A DNA stretch of 64,000 nucleotides from JANQPD01 sp963715655. Its GTDB lineage: Bacteria > Bacteroidota > Bacteroidia > Flavobacteriales > Schleiferiaceae. The notes under the pieces were generated by a model. The model ran no database searches. It was given only the letters and a program-made list of their open reading frames with translations, and was not told the DNA's origin. Position numbers and translations under genes: made by a program. The DNA lies in the NCBI GenBank assembly GCA_963715655.1, contig OY970262.1:3658001-3722000 (forward strand), given 5' to 3'. Shown here piece after piece: positions 1 through 8,591 of the stretch; position 1 is the stretch's first letter; each line of letters opens with the position of its first letter.

Positions 1-437
1 TAAATGTATTTTGACACCACAACGCGTTGCAGCACAACATACTTATAATTAACGTAGCAAACAGTTTCACAATAAATTGCAATTTTATATTAGAAGCGTA
101 AAGTAGTAAAAGGTTGCTTGTTTTCTTGGGTTTTTATTTGGTGGGTTTAGCGAAGATAAACTGTTGGTTTTAGGGATGAAGCGGATAATCAAGGATTTTA
201 ACAGCAGGTTCAAGCAAAGTCGTGAAGATTTAAAGCCCAAAAGAAGCGGCAAAAGACATTTAATCTTTAACTTTTGTAACCTAAAAATTGCAAACTGTAT
301 TTTCTCTCTGTGCAACCTCTGAGTTCTCTGTGCAATAACTTCAAAAGCAGTCTCTGAGCTGAAACCCGCCCAGTGTAGCTAATTGCCAACTGCCAACTTG
401 CATTTTTTTGCCTTTCTCTGCACTTCTGCGCTAAAGC
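1..437. other. Intergenic, no gene supported
   Basis: AT-rich sequence before the first gene. A 76-codon frame on the minus strand has low-complexity composition and no recognisable motif, so I do not call it. The stretch at 300-430 carries several variants of a ctctgtgcaa/ctctgcactt phrase, which looks like decayed repeat material. No RNA gene or terminator recognised. Confidence 0.5.
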
Positions 438-2321
438 CTATTCTAATTCACTCAACTCCAACCACCTTAATTCAGCTTCTTCTAACTCATTTTGCAACTT
501 TTCGCTTTCGCTTGATAGTTCCATTAGCTTTTCAGCATCATCGGCAGCAGCCGTAAATGCAGCAGCAAACGCTTCTTTTTTGGCTTCTAGTTCGGGTAAT
601 TTTTTGTTGAGTTCGTCTAACTCCAAGCGTTCAGCATAGGTTAGTTTCTTCTTAATCTCTTCCTTTTTTGCTTCCTCTTTTGGTTTTTGCGCAGTAGGTT
701 TTACCAAGCTTTTTTCACGCAGCTTTTCGGTGGCTTCTTCGTTCGCTTTCGCGATACGGTATTCCGTATAATTTCCATTAAAATCACGTAAGTGGCCATT
801 GCCTTCAAACACAAAAAGATGTTGTGTTAGCTTATCCATAAAATAACGATCATGCGTTACAATAAGCAAGCAGCCACCAAACTCCATCAGAAAATCTTCC
901 AATACATTTAGAGTAAGAATATCCAAATCATTGGTAGGCTCATCTAAAATTAAAAAGTTGGGGTTTTCCATTAAAATGGTACACAAATACAACCTGCGTT
1001 TTTCGCCACCACTCAGCTTTCTTACAAAGCTATATTGCTGATCGCCTGTAAACATAAACCTCTCTAACATTTGGCTAGCAGTAATATTGCGCCCTTTTTT
1101 ACCAACGGGAATGTATTCAGCAATGTCTTTAATTACATCAATTACACGTTTATCATCAGCCAACTGAATACCGCTTTGTGTATAAAAACCAAACTTTACC
1201 GTTTCACCAGTTATAATTTTGCCTCCTGTGGGTTCTTCACTACCAGTTATAAGCTTCAAAAAAGTAGATTTCCCTGCTCCATTGGCGCCAACTATACCAA
1301 TGCGCTCGCCTCGTTTAAACGTGTAATCAAAACCATCTAAAATTACTTTATCGCCAAAGCTTTTCTTTACGCGGTGTAGCTCTAAGATTTTGCTCCCTAA
1401 GCGCTCCATTTTTATGTCAAGCGCAAGCTCATCTTGACGTAAATCTTTACCGGCTTCTTTCTTTAAATCGTGAAAAGCATCTACCCTAGCCTTACTTTTA
1501 GTGCCGCGCGCTTTTGGCTGGCGTCTTATCCATTCTAATTCCTTACGCATAAGGTTTTTAGCCTTGCCTACGTTAGTGCCTTCTACTTCTTGGCGCTCTG
1601 CTTTTCGATTTAAAAAATCAGAATAATTACCCGGATGTTGGTATAATTTTTCGTCTTCCAACTCTAAAATGGTATCGCAAATATTTTCTAAAAAATAACG
1701 GTCGTGCGTAATCATGAGCAATGTAAGGCCTTGGCGGGAAAGAAATTCCTCTAACCACTCAATCATATCTAAATCAAGGTGGTTGGTAGGCTCATCTAAA
1801 ATCAATAAATCTGGTGTGGCAAGCAGTGTTTTGGCCAAAGCCACACGCTTTTTTTGTCCACCGCTAAGCGTTCCCGTTTTCACGGAAGTGTCCTGCAAAC
1901 CCAACTTACCCAAAACCTGTTTTATGGTAGCTTCAAAATCCCATGCCAGCAACCTGTCCATTTCATCAAACGCACGTTGGTAAGCATCCGCATCTTCCAT
2001 ATTTTCTAAAGCGCGCTCGTAGTTTTCCACGGCCGCTGTAGCGGGATGATCTAAGGCCAAGGTGCTTTGTAAAATACTGAGTTCAGGGTCAAGCTGCGGG
2101 TCTTGTGTCAAGTACGCCACTTTTATTCCTTTTCGGAATACCACATTGCCACTATCGGGCATATCATCTCCACTAAGGATGCGCAAAATGGAGGTTTTAC
2201 CGCTGCCATTTTTAGCCACAATAGCCACTTTTTGACCTTCCTGAATGCCAAAAGATATATCTTTAAAAAGGGTACGCGCTCCGTACGATTTGGTTATGTT
2301 TTCTACCGAAAGGTAATTCAC
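438..2321 (-). CDS. uup: ABC-F ATPase, Uup type
   Basis: A soluble tandem ATPase of the ABC-F family, which acts on ribosomes and, for Uup, on precise excision and ribosome-linked stress. Two nucleotide-binding domains are visible. The first has Walker A AKNGSGKTS (about residues 36-44), signature LSGGQ and Walker B LLILDEPTNHLD. The second has GANGAGKST, LSGGE and LILDEPTNDLD. There is no membrane segment. After the second domain a lysine/glutamate-rich coiled-coil tail of roughly 90 residues is the DNA-binding-like C-terminus that separates Uup from EttA. The first Walker A has Ala where Gly is usual. Length of 627 aa fits the family. The start at MNYLSVEN lies directly before the first ABC strand. 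The upstream gene on this strand ends 66 bp away. Confidence 0.93.
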   Translation of the reverse strand: MNYLSVENITKSYGARTLFKDISFGIQEGQKVAIVAKNGSGKTSILRILSGDDMPDSGNVVFRKGIKVAYLTQDPQLDPELSILQSTLALDHPATAAVENYERALENMEDADAYQRAFDEMDRLLAWDFEATIKQVLGKLGLQDTSVKTGTLSGGQKKRVALAKTLLATPDLLILDEPTNHLDLDMIEWLEEFLSRQGLTLLMITHDRYFLENICDTILELEDEKLYQHPGNYSDFLNRKAERQEVEGTNVGKAKNLMRKELEWIRRQPKARGTKSKARVDAFHDLKKEAGKDLRQDELALDIKMERLGSKILELHRVKKSFGDKVILDGFDYTFKRGERIGIVGANGAGKSTFLKLITGSEEPTGGKIITGETVKFGFYTQSGIQLADDKRVIDVIKDIAEYIPVGKKGRNITASQMLERFMFTGDQQYSFVRKLSGGEKRRLYLCTILMENPNFLILDEPTNDLDILTLNVLEDFLMEFGGCLLIVTHDRYFMDKLTQHLFVFEGNGHLRDFNGNYTEYRIAKANEEATEKLREKSLVKPTAQKPKEEAKKEEIKKKLTYAERLELDELNKKLPELEAKKEAFAAAFTAAADDAEKLMELSSESEKLQNELEEAELRWLELSELE

Positions 2322-2387
2322 TTTAATGCTTGCTTTGGCGCGAAGGTAAGGGTTGTAATACTGAAAATATGATGTTAAAAATGTGGT

Positions 2388-3035
2388 TCAATTCAACCCA
2401 CTATTGCTCAAAAAAGCAACTAAGCGCTTGTAATTATCTACCAGAATACTAGGTGTGTGGCGCTGCTCAAACATTTTTAAATAGGCTTGATGAATGTTAC
2501 TCCACTCTGAGTTTTGCATTAATGAGGCTATAGTTATCCCTCTAAAACCGCGCAACTCATGGTTAAAAGCTACACTACTTGTTTTGTGTGGGCTTTTGTT
2601 AAATAAGGTATCTAAACCCTCTATTTTTTCTAAGGTTTTTAAATACTCAAAGCCTTCTTGCTGAAAAAATTGCTGTATCTCATTCATCACACTACTTAGC
2701 TGCTTTATACTCTGCGCTTTTAGGCGTACATGTGGATTGCCGTGATACTTTCCATAAGACGTAATGGCGGTATTTCTATCGTCCTTGTAACCCTTTAACC
2801 CTCTTATATACGGTTCTATGGTACTTTCCACAAGATTAATTCTACTACCAAATGTTATTTCAAAATAAATAACATCGCTATATAGCGCGGGCGTAATTAT
2901 AATGTTAGTAAAACCAGATTCAGTATTTCGCCTAAACTGATTTAACATAGGCGTCAATTGATACCCTTGCGCATTGAAATTAGGAGCAAGACTTTCAAAG
3001 AAAGTAATTTCGTTAAACTCAGTTATCAGGTCCAT
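2388..3035 (-). CDS. Conserved protein of unknown function
   Basis: A 215-aa soluble protein without signal peptide, membrane segment or motif I recognise. It has mixed alpha/beta composition, with many aromatic and Asn residues. Its start lies inside the 3' end of the FKBP isomerase gene upstream: the frames overlap by 17 bp, so the two are probably translated from one mRNA by coupling. That is the only clue to its role, and a link to folding or protein quality control would be a guess. Confidence 0.7.
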   Translation of the reverse strand: MDLITEFNEITFFESLAPNFNAQGYQLTPMLNQFRRNTESGFTNIIITPALYSDVIYFEITFGSRINLVESTIEPYIRGLKGYKDDRNTAITSYGKYHGNPHVRLKAQSIKQLSSVMNEIQQFFQQEGFEYLKTLEKIEGLDTLFNKSPHKTSSVAFNHELRGFRGITIASLMQNSEWSNIHQAYLKMFEQRHTPSILVDNYKRLVAFLSNSGLN

Positions 3036-3558
3036 CGCTCAGTTTGCTATTACTACGTATGCCGTTTGGTTCTATGTAGCGCTTTGCTGCACGTTCTTCT
3101 TCGCGGGGCTCGCGGATGTATAATATCTGCCCGCTAAAATGTAAATCTTTTCCCGCCAAGGCGTGATTGAAATCTACCAATACCGAGTTTTCCAGCACTT
3201 CACTCACGGTGCCCAACTGTTCGTTTCCATCACCCATGTTAAACACCAATCGATCACCAGCTTCAAAATCTTTATTTGGAAATTGCTCACTACCCGGTAT
3301 TTCGCCAAAGGGCACTTCCTTAATATTATTGGGTTCTAACTTTCCGTAGGCGTCCTTGGCGGGAAGCAAAAACTCAAAATGCGCCCCTTCGTGCAAATCT
3401 TTCAAATGATTTTCAAATTCAGGAATCATAGCACCAGCACCAAAATAAAATTTCAACGGCCAATGTTCGTCCATTATTTCTATCACTTCGCCATTACTGC
3501 CGCCTTCCCGCAACGTGTATTTTAACTCTACTATTTTTTCTGCCTGTATCTTCTTCAT
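3019..3558 (-). CDS. FKBP-type peptidyl-prolyl isomerase, SlyD-like
   Basis: A 179-aa cis-trans prolyl isomerase of the FKBP/SlyD class. The N-terminal part has the FKBP strand pattern VELKYTLRE, the P-x-x-FxFGxGxMIPxFE-like turn (WPLKFYFGAGAMIPEFE) and the insert-in-flap GAHFEFLLPAKDAYG typical of SlyD. The metal-binding His-rich tail of Escherichia coli SlyD is absent. The open frame continues 48 codons upstream into the adjacent tandem-repeat DNA, but that extension is translated repeat, so I place the start at the ATG for MKKIQAEK. The stop overlaps the downstream unknown gene by 17 bp. Cytoplasmic, with no signal peptide. Confidence 0.88.
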   Translation of the reverse strand: MKKIQAEKIVELKYTLREGGSNGEVIEIMDEHWPLKFYFGAGAMIPEFENHLKDLHEGAHFEFLLPAKDAYGKLEPNNIKEVPFGEIPGSEQFPNKDFEAGDRLVFNMGDGNEQLGTVSEVLENSVLVDFNHALAGKDLHFSGQILYIREPREEERAAKRYIEPNGIRSNSKLSDGPDN

Positions 3559-3659
3559 ATGAATGCAACCGCTGGATGGTATATATGGTTTACACCGGAT
3601 GGAAATTAATGACATGTTACAACAATAGAATAAAACGCCTCTATGAGATACGAATATTA

Positions 3660-4080
3660 CGCCCTCATGGGCTATGGATATAACGCCCCTAATGAGGCTC
3701 AACGCAACGAAAATTGGGGGCGTACGAAATATAAATATTGGACAAATCGCCCCCTTGGGCTATGGATATAACGCCCCTAATGGGGCTCAACGCAACGAAA
3801 ATTGGGGGCGTACGAAACATGAATATGGGACAAATCGCCCTATGGGCTATGGATATAACGCCCCGAATGGGGCTCAACGCAACGAAAATTGGGGGCGTAC
3901 GAAACATGAATATGGGACAAATCGCCCTATGGGCTATGGATATAACACCCCGAATGGGGCTCAACGCAACAAAAATTGGGGACGCGTACGAAACATGAAT
4001 ATGGGACAAATCGCCCCATGGGGCTCAACACAACGTGCATTGGGCGTGTACGAAATGTGAATGTTGGACAGATGATATGC
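3660..4080. repeat. Tandem 87-bp repeat array beside a RAYT gene
   Basis: About four and a half copies of an 87/88-bp unit. The landmark tatggatata occurs at 3673, 3761, 3848 and 3935, giving periods of 88, 87 and 87. Each unit contains a CGCCCC...GGGGCT pair able to form a hairpin (acgccccgaatggggct). Degenerate copies extend left to about 3590. Because 87 is divisible by three, long frames stay open on both strands. These are translated repeat and not genes. Confidence 0.9.
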
Positions 4081-4106
4081 CTATAACGCCCCGATTTTTG
4101 AGATTA

Positions 4107-4227
4107 GCTCTAGAAGAGCGATTTACTCATAACCGCTTGTAAAGATGCAAATAGAAAAGCTCCAGAGGAGCGGCATGTCAATAACAACACACGCTTCCTG
4201 TTGCATACAACTGAGCTCCAGAGGAGC
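4107..4227. repeat. Three REP-like palindromes (left cluster)
   Basis: Three 13-bp palindromic cores at 4107-4119 (gctctagaagagc), 4159-4171 and 4215-4227 (both gctccagaggagc), spaced 52 and 56 bp and followed by a conserved gcggcat/gcggcac. They lie just downstream of the transposase gene. This arrangement matches REP sequences recognised by REP-associated tyrosine transposases. Confidence 0.8.
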
Positions 4228-4270
4228 GGCACATCTCTGATTGTAGAAAGGTTATGCGATAGGAAACAAC

Positions 4271-4729
4271 TTAATTCTCATCAAACAAATATTTCTCGCT
4301 AAACTCAACCTCATACAACCTTAAAAACTCAATATATTCCTGTATAAACGTTTTTTTACTATGATGTTCCTCTTGGTTTTCAATATATTTAGCCACCTTA
4401 GAAACTTGAGATTTACTCACAGAAAATGCGCCAAATCCATGTTGCCAAGCAAACTTCAATTTGCTAAAACGTTTTTCATTCACCCACCTAGATGAATTGG
4501 CTTTAATATCTCGCACCAAATCTGACAATTTACAATCCGGATTGATGCTTAATAGCAAATGAATGTGGTCTGGCATACCATTAACACTCATTAACTTTTG
4601 ATTTTTATTGGTTACCACGCCCGTTATGTATTTGTATAATTCTTCTGTCCAGCTTTTGCTAATGGCATTTTTTCTGCCTTTTACGGCAAAAACCACGTGC
4701 ATATAAATTTGTGAATAGGTATTGGCCAT
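4271..4729 (-). CDS. REP-associated tyrosine transposase (Y1, IS200/IS605-like)
   Basis: A 152-aa single-domain Y1 (HUH) transposase of the TnpA-REP/RAYT type. The N-terminus TYSQIYMHVVFAVKGR is characteristic. The HUH metal-binding motif is MPDHIHLLL, and the WQHGFGAFSVS segment with a Tyr in VAKYIENQEEHH supplies the nucleophile. The start is placed at MANTYSQ. An in-frame codon 19 residues earlier would add a non-homologous leader running into palindromic DNA. No TnpB partner is present. Palindrome clusters lie on both sides, the hallmark of a RAYT acting on its own REPs. Confidence 0.9.
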   Translation of the reverse strand: MANTYSQIYMHVVFAVKGRKNAISKSWTEELYKYITGVVTNKNQKLMSVNGMPDHIHLLLSINPDCKLSDLVRDIKANSSRWVNEKRFSKLKFAWQHGFGAFSVSKSQVSKVAKYIENQEEHHSKKTFIQEYIEFLRLYEVEFSEKYLFDEN

Positions 4730-4793
4730 GGCTTTGATTAATTGTAGGATTGATGCTGCAAAATATGAAATAATTGCATTGCACATACTATAC

Positions 4794-4896
4794 GCTCCTA
4801 CGGAGCTATTGATATGACGCTCCTACGGGGCTATTGATATGACGCTCCTACGGAGCTCAATTAAAATGCGCTATTGATGTGCCGCTCCGCTGGGGC
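4794..4896. repeat. REP-like palindromes with 25-bp period (right cluster)
   Basis: Palindromic cores gctcctacggagc at 4794 and 4844, gctcctacggggc at 4819, and a variant gctccgctggggc at 4884. The first three are exactly 25 bp apart, separated by tattgatatgac. They sit between the RAYT gene and radA, on the side opposite the left cluster, and overlap the 3' untranslated region of radA. Confidence 0.85.
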
Positions 4897-4907
4897 TAGC
4901 GGATGTG

Positions 4908-6278
4908 TTAACCAAAAAGCTGCTGAAAAACCTCTTCGATTCTGCCACATTCTACCACCCTGATAGCGTGCTTACCAGCCACTACTTTATTATGACTACT
5001 CACAAAAATAGCATCAAATCCCATTTTCTCGGCTTCGCTAATGCGCTGCTCTATACGGGCTACAGGGCGTATTTCTCCACTCAAACCCACCTCCGCTGCA
5101 AAGCAACTTTTTTCCGTTAAAGGCATATCCTGATTTGAAGATAATATGGCTGCTACTACCGCTAGGTCTAAGGCAGGGTCATCTACTTTTATTCCACCCG
5201 TTATATTTAAAAACACGTCTTTACTACCTAAATGAAACCCACAACGCTTCTCTAAAACCGCCAATAGCATGTTCAATCTACGGGCATCAAAACCTGTGGT
5301 ACTCCGCTGTGGCGTGCCATACACAGCACTACTTACCAAGGCTTGAATTTCTATTAACATTGGACGTATGCCTTCTAGGGTAGCTGCAACGGCATTCCCG
5401 CTAAGGGTTTCATCGCGTTTAGAGATTAACAACTCTGACGGATTGCTTACCTCGCGCAAGCCCTCCCCAAACATTTCATAAATGCCAATTTCGGCTGTAG
5501 AACCAAACCTATTTTTGTGTGCACGCAAAATACGATACACATGGTGGCGGTCGCCCTCAAATTGCAACACTGTATCTACCATGTGTTCCAAAATTTTGGG
5601 GCCAGCCAACTGTCCATCTTTGGTAATATGCCCAATTAAAATAATAGGCGTGTCGGTTTCTTTGGCAAATTGAATTAGCTCGCTAGCACATTGCCGTATT
5701 TGTGAAACAGAGCCGGGCGTGCTATCAATTAGCTCACTATGCAAGGTTTGGATGGAATCTATCACCACCAAGTCTGGCTCTACCGTTTGTACTTCCTTAA
5801 AAATTTGTTGCGTTTGGGTAGCCGAGAGCAAAAAGCAATGTTGGTTTTTTATACCAATGCGCTGCGCGCGCAATTGCACTTGTTGTTCACTTTCTTCTCC
5901 AGACACGTACAATATCTTAACACCTAATTTTAACGCTATTTGCAGCATTAACGTAGATTTACCAATACCCGGTTCTCCACCCATGAGTACAACGGAACCC
6001 TGCACTATACCTCCACCAATTACACGGTCAAATTCAGCATCTTGGCTACTAAAGCGTTGGTTTTTATCGGCTACAAAATGTTGTATTGGTTTTGCCTTGG
6101 CGGCAGATGGTGCAGCCGAAGGTGTGTTTTGCCAAGCCGGTGTTTTAGTGCTGCTTACTACCTCTTCCACTATGCTATTCCACTCATTACAGCGGTTGCA
6201 TTGCCCCATCCACTTATTGTGTTGCGCACCACAATTTTGGCAAAAAAAAGAAGTTTTCGATTTTTTCTGTAACGCCAT
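4908..6278 (-). CDS. radA: DNA repair protein RadA
   Basis: A RecA-related branch-migration helicase of homologous recombination. It is 456 aa with the full family layout: a C4 zinc finger (C13, C16, C27, C30), a RecA-like ATPase with Walker A GGEPGIGKST near residues 100-109, the RadA-specific KNRFG motif near residue 256, and a C-terminal Lon-protease-like domain (LEGIRPMLIEIQALVS onwards). The linker after the zinc finger is rich in Ala/Pro. Start MALQKKSK precedes the zinc finger as expected. The upstream gene ends 3 bp before its start, so they may be cotranscribed. Confidence 0.97.
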   Translation of the reverse strand: MALQKKSKTSFFCQNCGAQHNKWMGQCNRCNEWNSIVEEVVSSTKTPAWQNTPSAAPSAAKAKPIQHFVADKNQRFSSQDAEFDRVIGGGIVQGSVVLMGGEPGIGKSTLMLQIALKLGVKILYVSGEESEQQVQLRAQRIGIKNQHCFLLSATQTQQIFKEVQTVEPDLVVIDSIQTLHSELIDSTPGSVSQIRQCASELIQFAKETDTPIILIGHITKDGQLAGPKILEHMVDTVLQFEGDRHHVYRILRAHKNRFGSTAEIGIYEMFGEGLREVSNPSELLISKRDETLSGNAVAATLEGIRPMLIEIQALVSSAVYGTPQRSTTGFDARRLNMLLAVLEKRCGFHLGSKDVFLNITGGIKVDDPALDLAVVAAILSSNQDMPLTEKSCFAAEVGLSGEIRPVARIEQRISEAEKMGFDAIFVSSHNKVVAGKHAIRVVECGRIEEVFQQLFG

Positions 6279-6281
6279 AAT

Positions 6282-7289
6282 TTAAGCGTTTTCCGCAGCT
6301 GCTTCACGCTTGTTGCGTATGCGATGCCTTCCCATTAATACAAAAGCAACAGCTCCTGCAATGGCAGTCATAATTAACTGACCTTCATGCACCAGCGTTG
6401 CAAAACTTAAGCCTACCGTAGCAGAAATACCTAACGCAACCATAGCCATTTTAACTAAAATATGGTAGCTACCGGCACCTGCCGGAGTAGGCACAACCAT
6501 GCCTAAACCAGCTACAATCATTACAAAGAGGCCGCTGCTTGGGTCAATATTTTCTGTTTCTGGCAATGCAAAAACGCAGATATACACCATTAAATAATAC
6601 ATAGCCCAAATAAACAAAGTATGTAAAATGAACGGCCACTTTTTTTCTAGCTTCAAAATAGATTTTAAGCCATCCTTTATGCCCGCCCAAAAGTCTTTAA
6701 CCTTAGTATATAAAGGTAAATGTCTAAAACGATGTCTTAAAAAGTAAAAAGCTAGCGCTCCGGAAACAACTACAATAGCGCCAATAATTTTTAATAAATT
6801 GTTATTTTGTGGAGAGTTGTTTTCAGAAGCAGCCGCAAATAAATCTTGTAATCGATCAAACTCTAATATAAAGGTGAGTATCACTAATAAAATTAGCACT
6901 ATAAAATCTATTACACGTTCTAAAATTACGGTGCCAAAAAGCTTGTTAACTGGCACTCTATCTGCTTGATAAAGGGCTGTGCAACGCGCTAATTCACCGG
7001 CACGCGGCACAAACATGTTTACAAAATACCCAATGGTAACTGCATGTATTGCACGCCAAGTATGCGCGCTTTCCCCAATTGGTTTTAGCAGTAAAACCCA
7101 ACGCATACCTCGGCTTACAAAAGCTAAATAGCCCATTATCATTGATAGAAGTACGTACTCATAGCGAGCATTTTCCAAATCATTTACAAAACCTTCAAAG
7201 TTTATATCTTTAAAAGCAAAGTAAAAAGATGCTACGGCTATGCCTATAAAAAGGCTGTACTTGAGTACGTTTTTTAGCGTTTTGCTCAA
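6282..7289 (-). CDS. YbhN/UPF0104-family membrane protein (flippase-like)
   Basis: A 335-aa inner-membrane protein of the lysylphosphatidylglycerol synthase TM-region (UPF0104, YbhN) superfamily. About eight hydrophobic helices are visible. The family-typical segment RGMRWVLLLKP...TIGYFVNMFVPRAGELAR is near residues 60-105, and a Gly/Pro-rich loop PTPAGAGSYH near residue 270. A basic tail (RHRIRNKREAAA) should be cytoplasmic. No LPG synthase catalytic domain is fused. The likely role is lipid or polyprenyl translocation, but the substrate cannot be deduced. It sits 1 bp after panD and 3 bp before radA, so it is part of the panC-panD-radA gene run. Confidence 0.85.
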   Translation of the reverse strand: MSKTLKNVLKYSLFIGIAVASFYFAFKDINFEGFVNDLENARYEYVLLSMIMGYLAFVSRGMRWVLLLKPIGESAHTWRAIHAVTIGYFVNMFVPRAGELARCTALYQADRVPVNKLFGTVILERVIDFIVLILLVILTFILEFDRLQDLFAAASENNSPQNNNLLKIIGAIVVVSGALAFYFLRHRFRHLPLYTKVKDFWAGIKDGLKSILKLEKKWPFILHTLFIWAMYYLMVYICVFALPETENIDPSSGLFVMIVAGLGMVVPTPAGAGSYHILVKMAMVALGISATVGLSFATLVHEGQLIMTAIAGAVAFVLMGRHRIRNKREAAAENA

Positions 7290-7290
7290 A

Positions 7291-7641
7291 TTAATTCAGG
7301 CTATTGTCAGTTTCATTCGGAAAAATAATGGTTGGTTTAAAAGCTTTGGCTTTTTCAAACTCCATAATTCCGTAACTAATAATTATAACTATATCTCCCG
7401 GTTGCACCTTACGCGCTGCCGGGCCGTTCATGGTAATTTCTCCGCTACCGCGTTTTCCTGTAATCACATACGTTTCTAAACGTTCACCATTATTTACGTT
7501 TACAATGGCTACTTTTTCCCCTTCAATAAGGTTAGCCGCATCCATTAACGTTGCATCAATACTTATTGATCCGATGTAATTTAGGTCTGCCCCCGTAATT
7601 TTTACGCGGTGTATTTTAGATTTCAGCACTTCAATTTGCAT
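7291..7641 (-). CDS. panD: Aspartate 1-decarboxylase precursor
   Basis: Converts L-aspartate to beta-alanine for pantothenate synthesis. The 116-aa proenzyme shows the self-cleavage site G24-S25 (YIGSISID), which forms the pyruvoyl group on Ser25, plus the catalytic context LKSKIHRVKIT. Later motifs include YVITGKRGSGEITMNGPAAR. Length and layout match the family exactly. It follows panC by 13 bp on the same strand, so both enzymes feeding the pantothenate condensation are co-encoded. Confidence 0.97.
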   Translation of the reverse strand: MQIEVLKSKIHRVKITGADLNYIGSISIDATLMDAANLIEGEKVAIVNVNNGERLETYVITGKRGSGEITMNGPAARKVQPGDIVIIISYGIMEFEKAKAFKPTIIFPNETDNSLN

Positions 7642-7654
7642 GGGCCAAAAATAC

Positions 7655-8494
7655 TTAATTTAATGGTAAATTATCAATCAAGCGCACCTCTCCTGCAAAG
7701 GCTGCAATAAATATTCTAGCTTTCTTTTCCGCGCTATCATTCATAGCCACTAAGTTCTCAGCATCTGCTATTTGCGCATATTGCAATTGCATACCGCTTT
7801 TGCTAAACTGTTTTTCAATCTCCATGAGTATAGCTTTTGGCGTTAACGTATAAAATTGTTCTTGCGCCCATCGCATACTTTTAATAATGGTGAGCGCCTG
7901 TGTTTTTTGTGCATCAGATAAACGTTCATTTCTACTACTTAAGGCTAAGCCTTCAGTTGCACGTAAGGTAGGCACCGGAACGATTTCTATTGGTAAATTA
8001 AGTTGCTTTACCAAGCTTTTGATTATTAACAGTTGTTGGAAATCTTTTTCTCCAAAATATGCTTTTTGTGGTTTTACAATATCAAAAAGCCTTTTTACCA
8101 CCGTAGCTACTCCATTAAAATGCCCTGGCCTATGTGCACCTTCCATCTTAGTATCAAGGCCATTAAAATTAAACTGTTCGGTACTGGTTTTCACCGGATA
8201 AATTTCTGCTTCCGTAGGCAAAAAAGCGTAAGTAACTTGTTCCTTTTCCAATAACTTTACATCGGTTTGCGGTATGCGCGGATAATTCTCTAAGTCGCTA
8301 CTATTATTGAATTGCGTGGGATTTACAAAAATGCTCACCACCACTATATCATTCTCATTTTGCGCCTGCCTTACCAAATTTAAATGACCCTCATGCAAGG
8401 CGCCCATGGTTGGTACAAAACCAACATTTTTGCCCGCCTTTCTTTCTGCAAAAAGTGCGTTTTGAAGCGAATTTACCGTATGAAATACCTGCAT
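7655..8494 (-). CDS. panC: Pantothenate synthetase (pantoate-beta-alanine ligase)
   Basis: ATP-dependent ligase joining pantoate to beta-alanine. A 279-aa protein with the nucleotide-binding motif PTMGALHEGH (residues 28-37), the FVNPTQF motif, the KMSKS-like FGEKDFQQL segment, and the RATEGLALSSRN motif. The start is placed at the ATG for MQVFHTVN. A TTG eight codons upstream is possible but lies in the divergent promoter region. Followed by panD. Cytoplasmic homodimer in known homologues. Confidence 0.96.
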   Translation of the reverse strand: MQVFHTVNSLQNALFAERKAGKNVGFVPTMGALHEGHLNLVRQAQNENDIVVVSIFVNPTQFNNSSDLENYPRIPQTDVKLLEKEQVTYAFLPTEAEIYPVKTSTEQFNFNGLDTKMEGAHRPGHFNGVATVVKRLFDIVKPQKAYFGEKDFQQLLIIKSLVKQLNLPIEIVPVPTLRATEGLALSSRNERLSDAQKTQALTIIKSMRWAQEQFYTLTPKAILMEIEKQFSKSGMQLQYAQIADAENLVAMNDSAEKKARIFIAAFAGEVRLIDNLPLN

Positions 8495-8533
8495 GAAGTT
8501 TACGTTTACAGTGCGCAAAGCTATTATTATATG

Positions 8534-8564
8534 TTGAAAAGTTCGTTAAAAAGTAGTACTTTCG
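8534..8564 (+). promoter_or_regulatory. Bacteroidota-type promoter
   Basis: TTG at 8534-8536 and TACTTTCG at 8557-8564 fit the -33/-7 elements of Bacteroidota housekeeping promoters, with 20 bp between the boxes. Expected transcription start is about 20 nt before the ATG at 8592. It lies in the divergent gap between panC and the glycogen-synthase-like gene. Confidence 0.6.
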
Positions 8565-8591
8565 CGCTTCCTTCAAGAAAAGCAGTACTTA

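Noticed and set aside
3674..4060. Long open frames on both strands (86-128 codons) in the tandem repeat
   Set aside because: They are translations of an 87-bp unit divisible by three, with repeated amino-acid blocks on both strands and no signal of coding selection.
5719..6285. 188-codon plus-strand frame opposite radA
   Set aside because: Antisense shadow of radA, which has complete conserved motifs.
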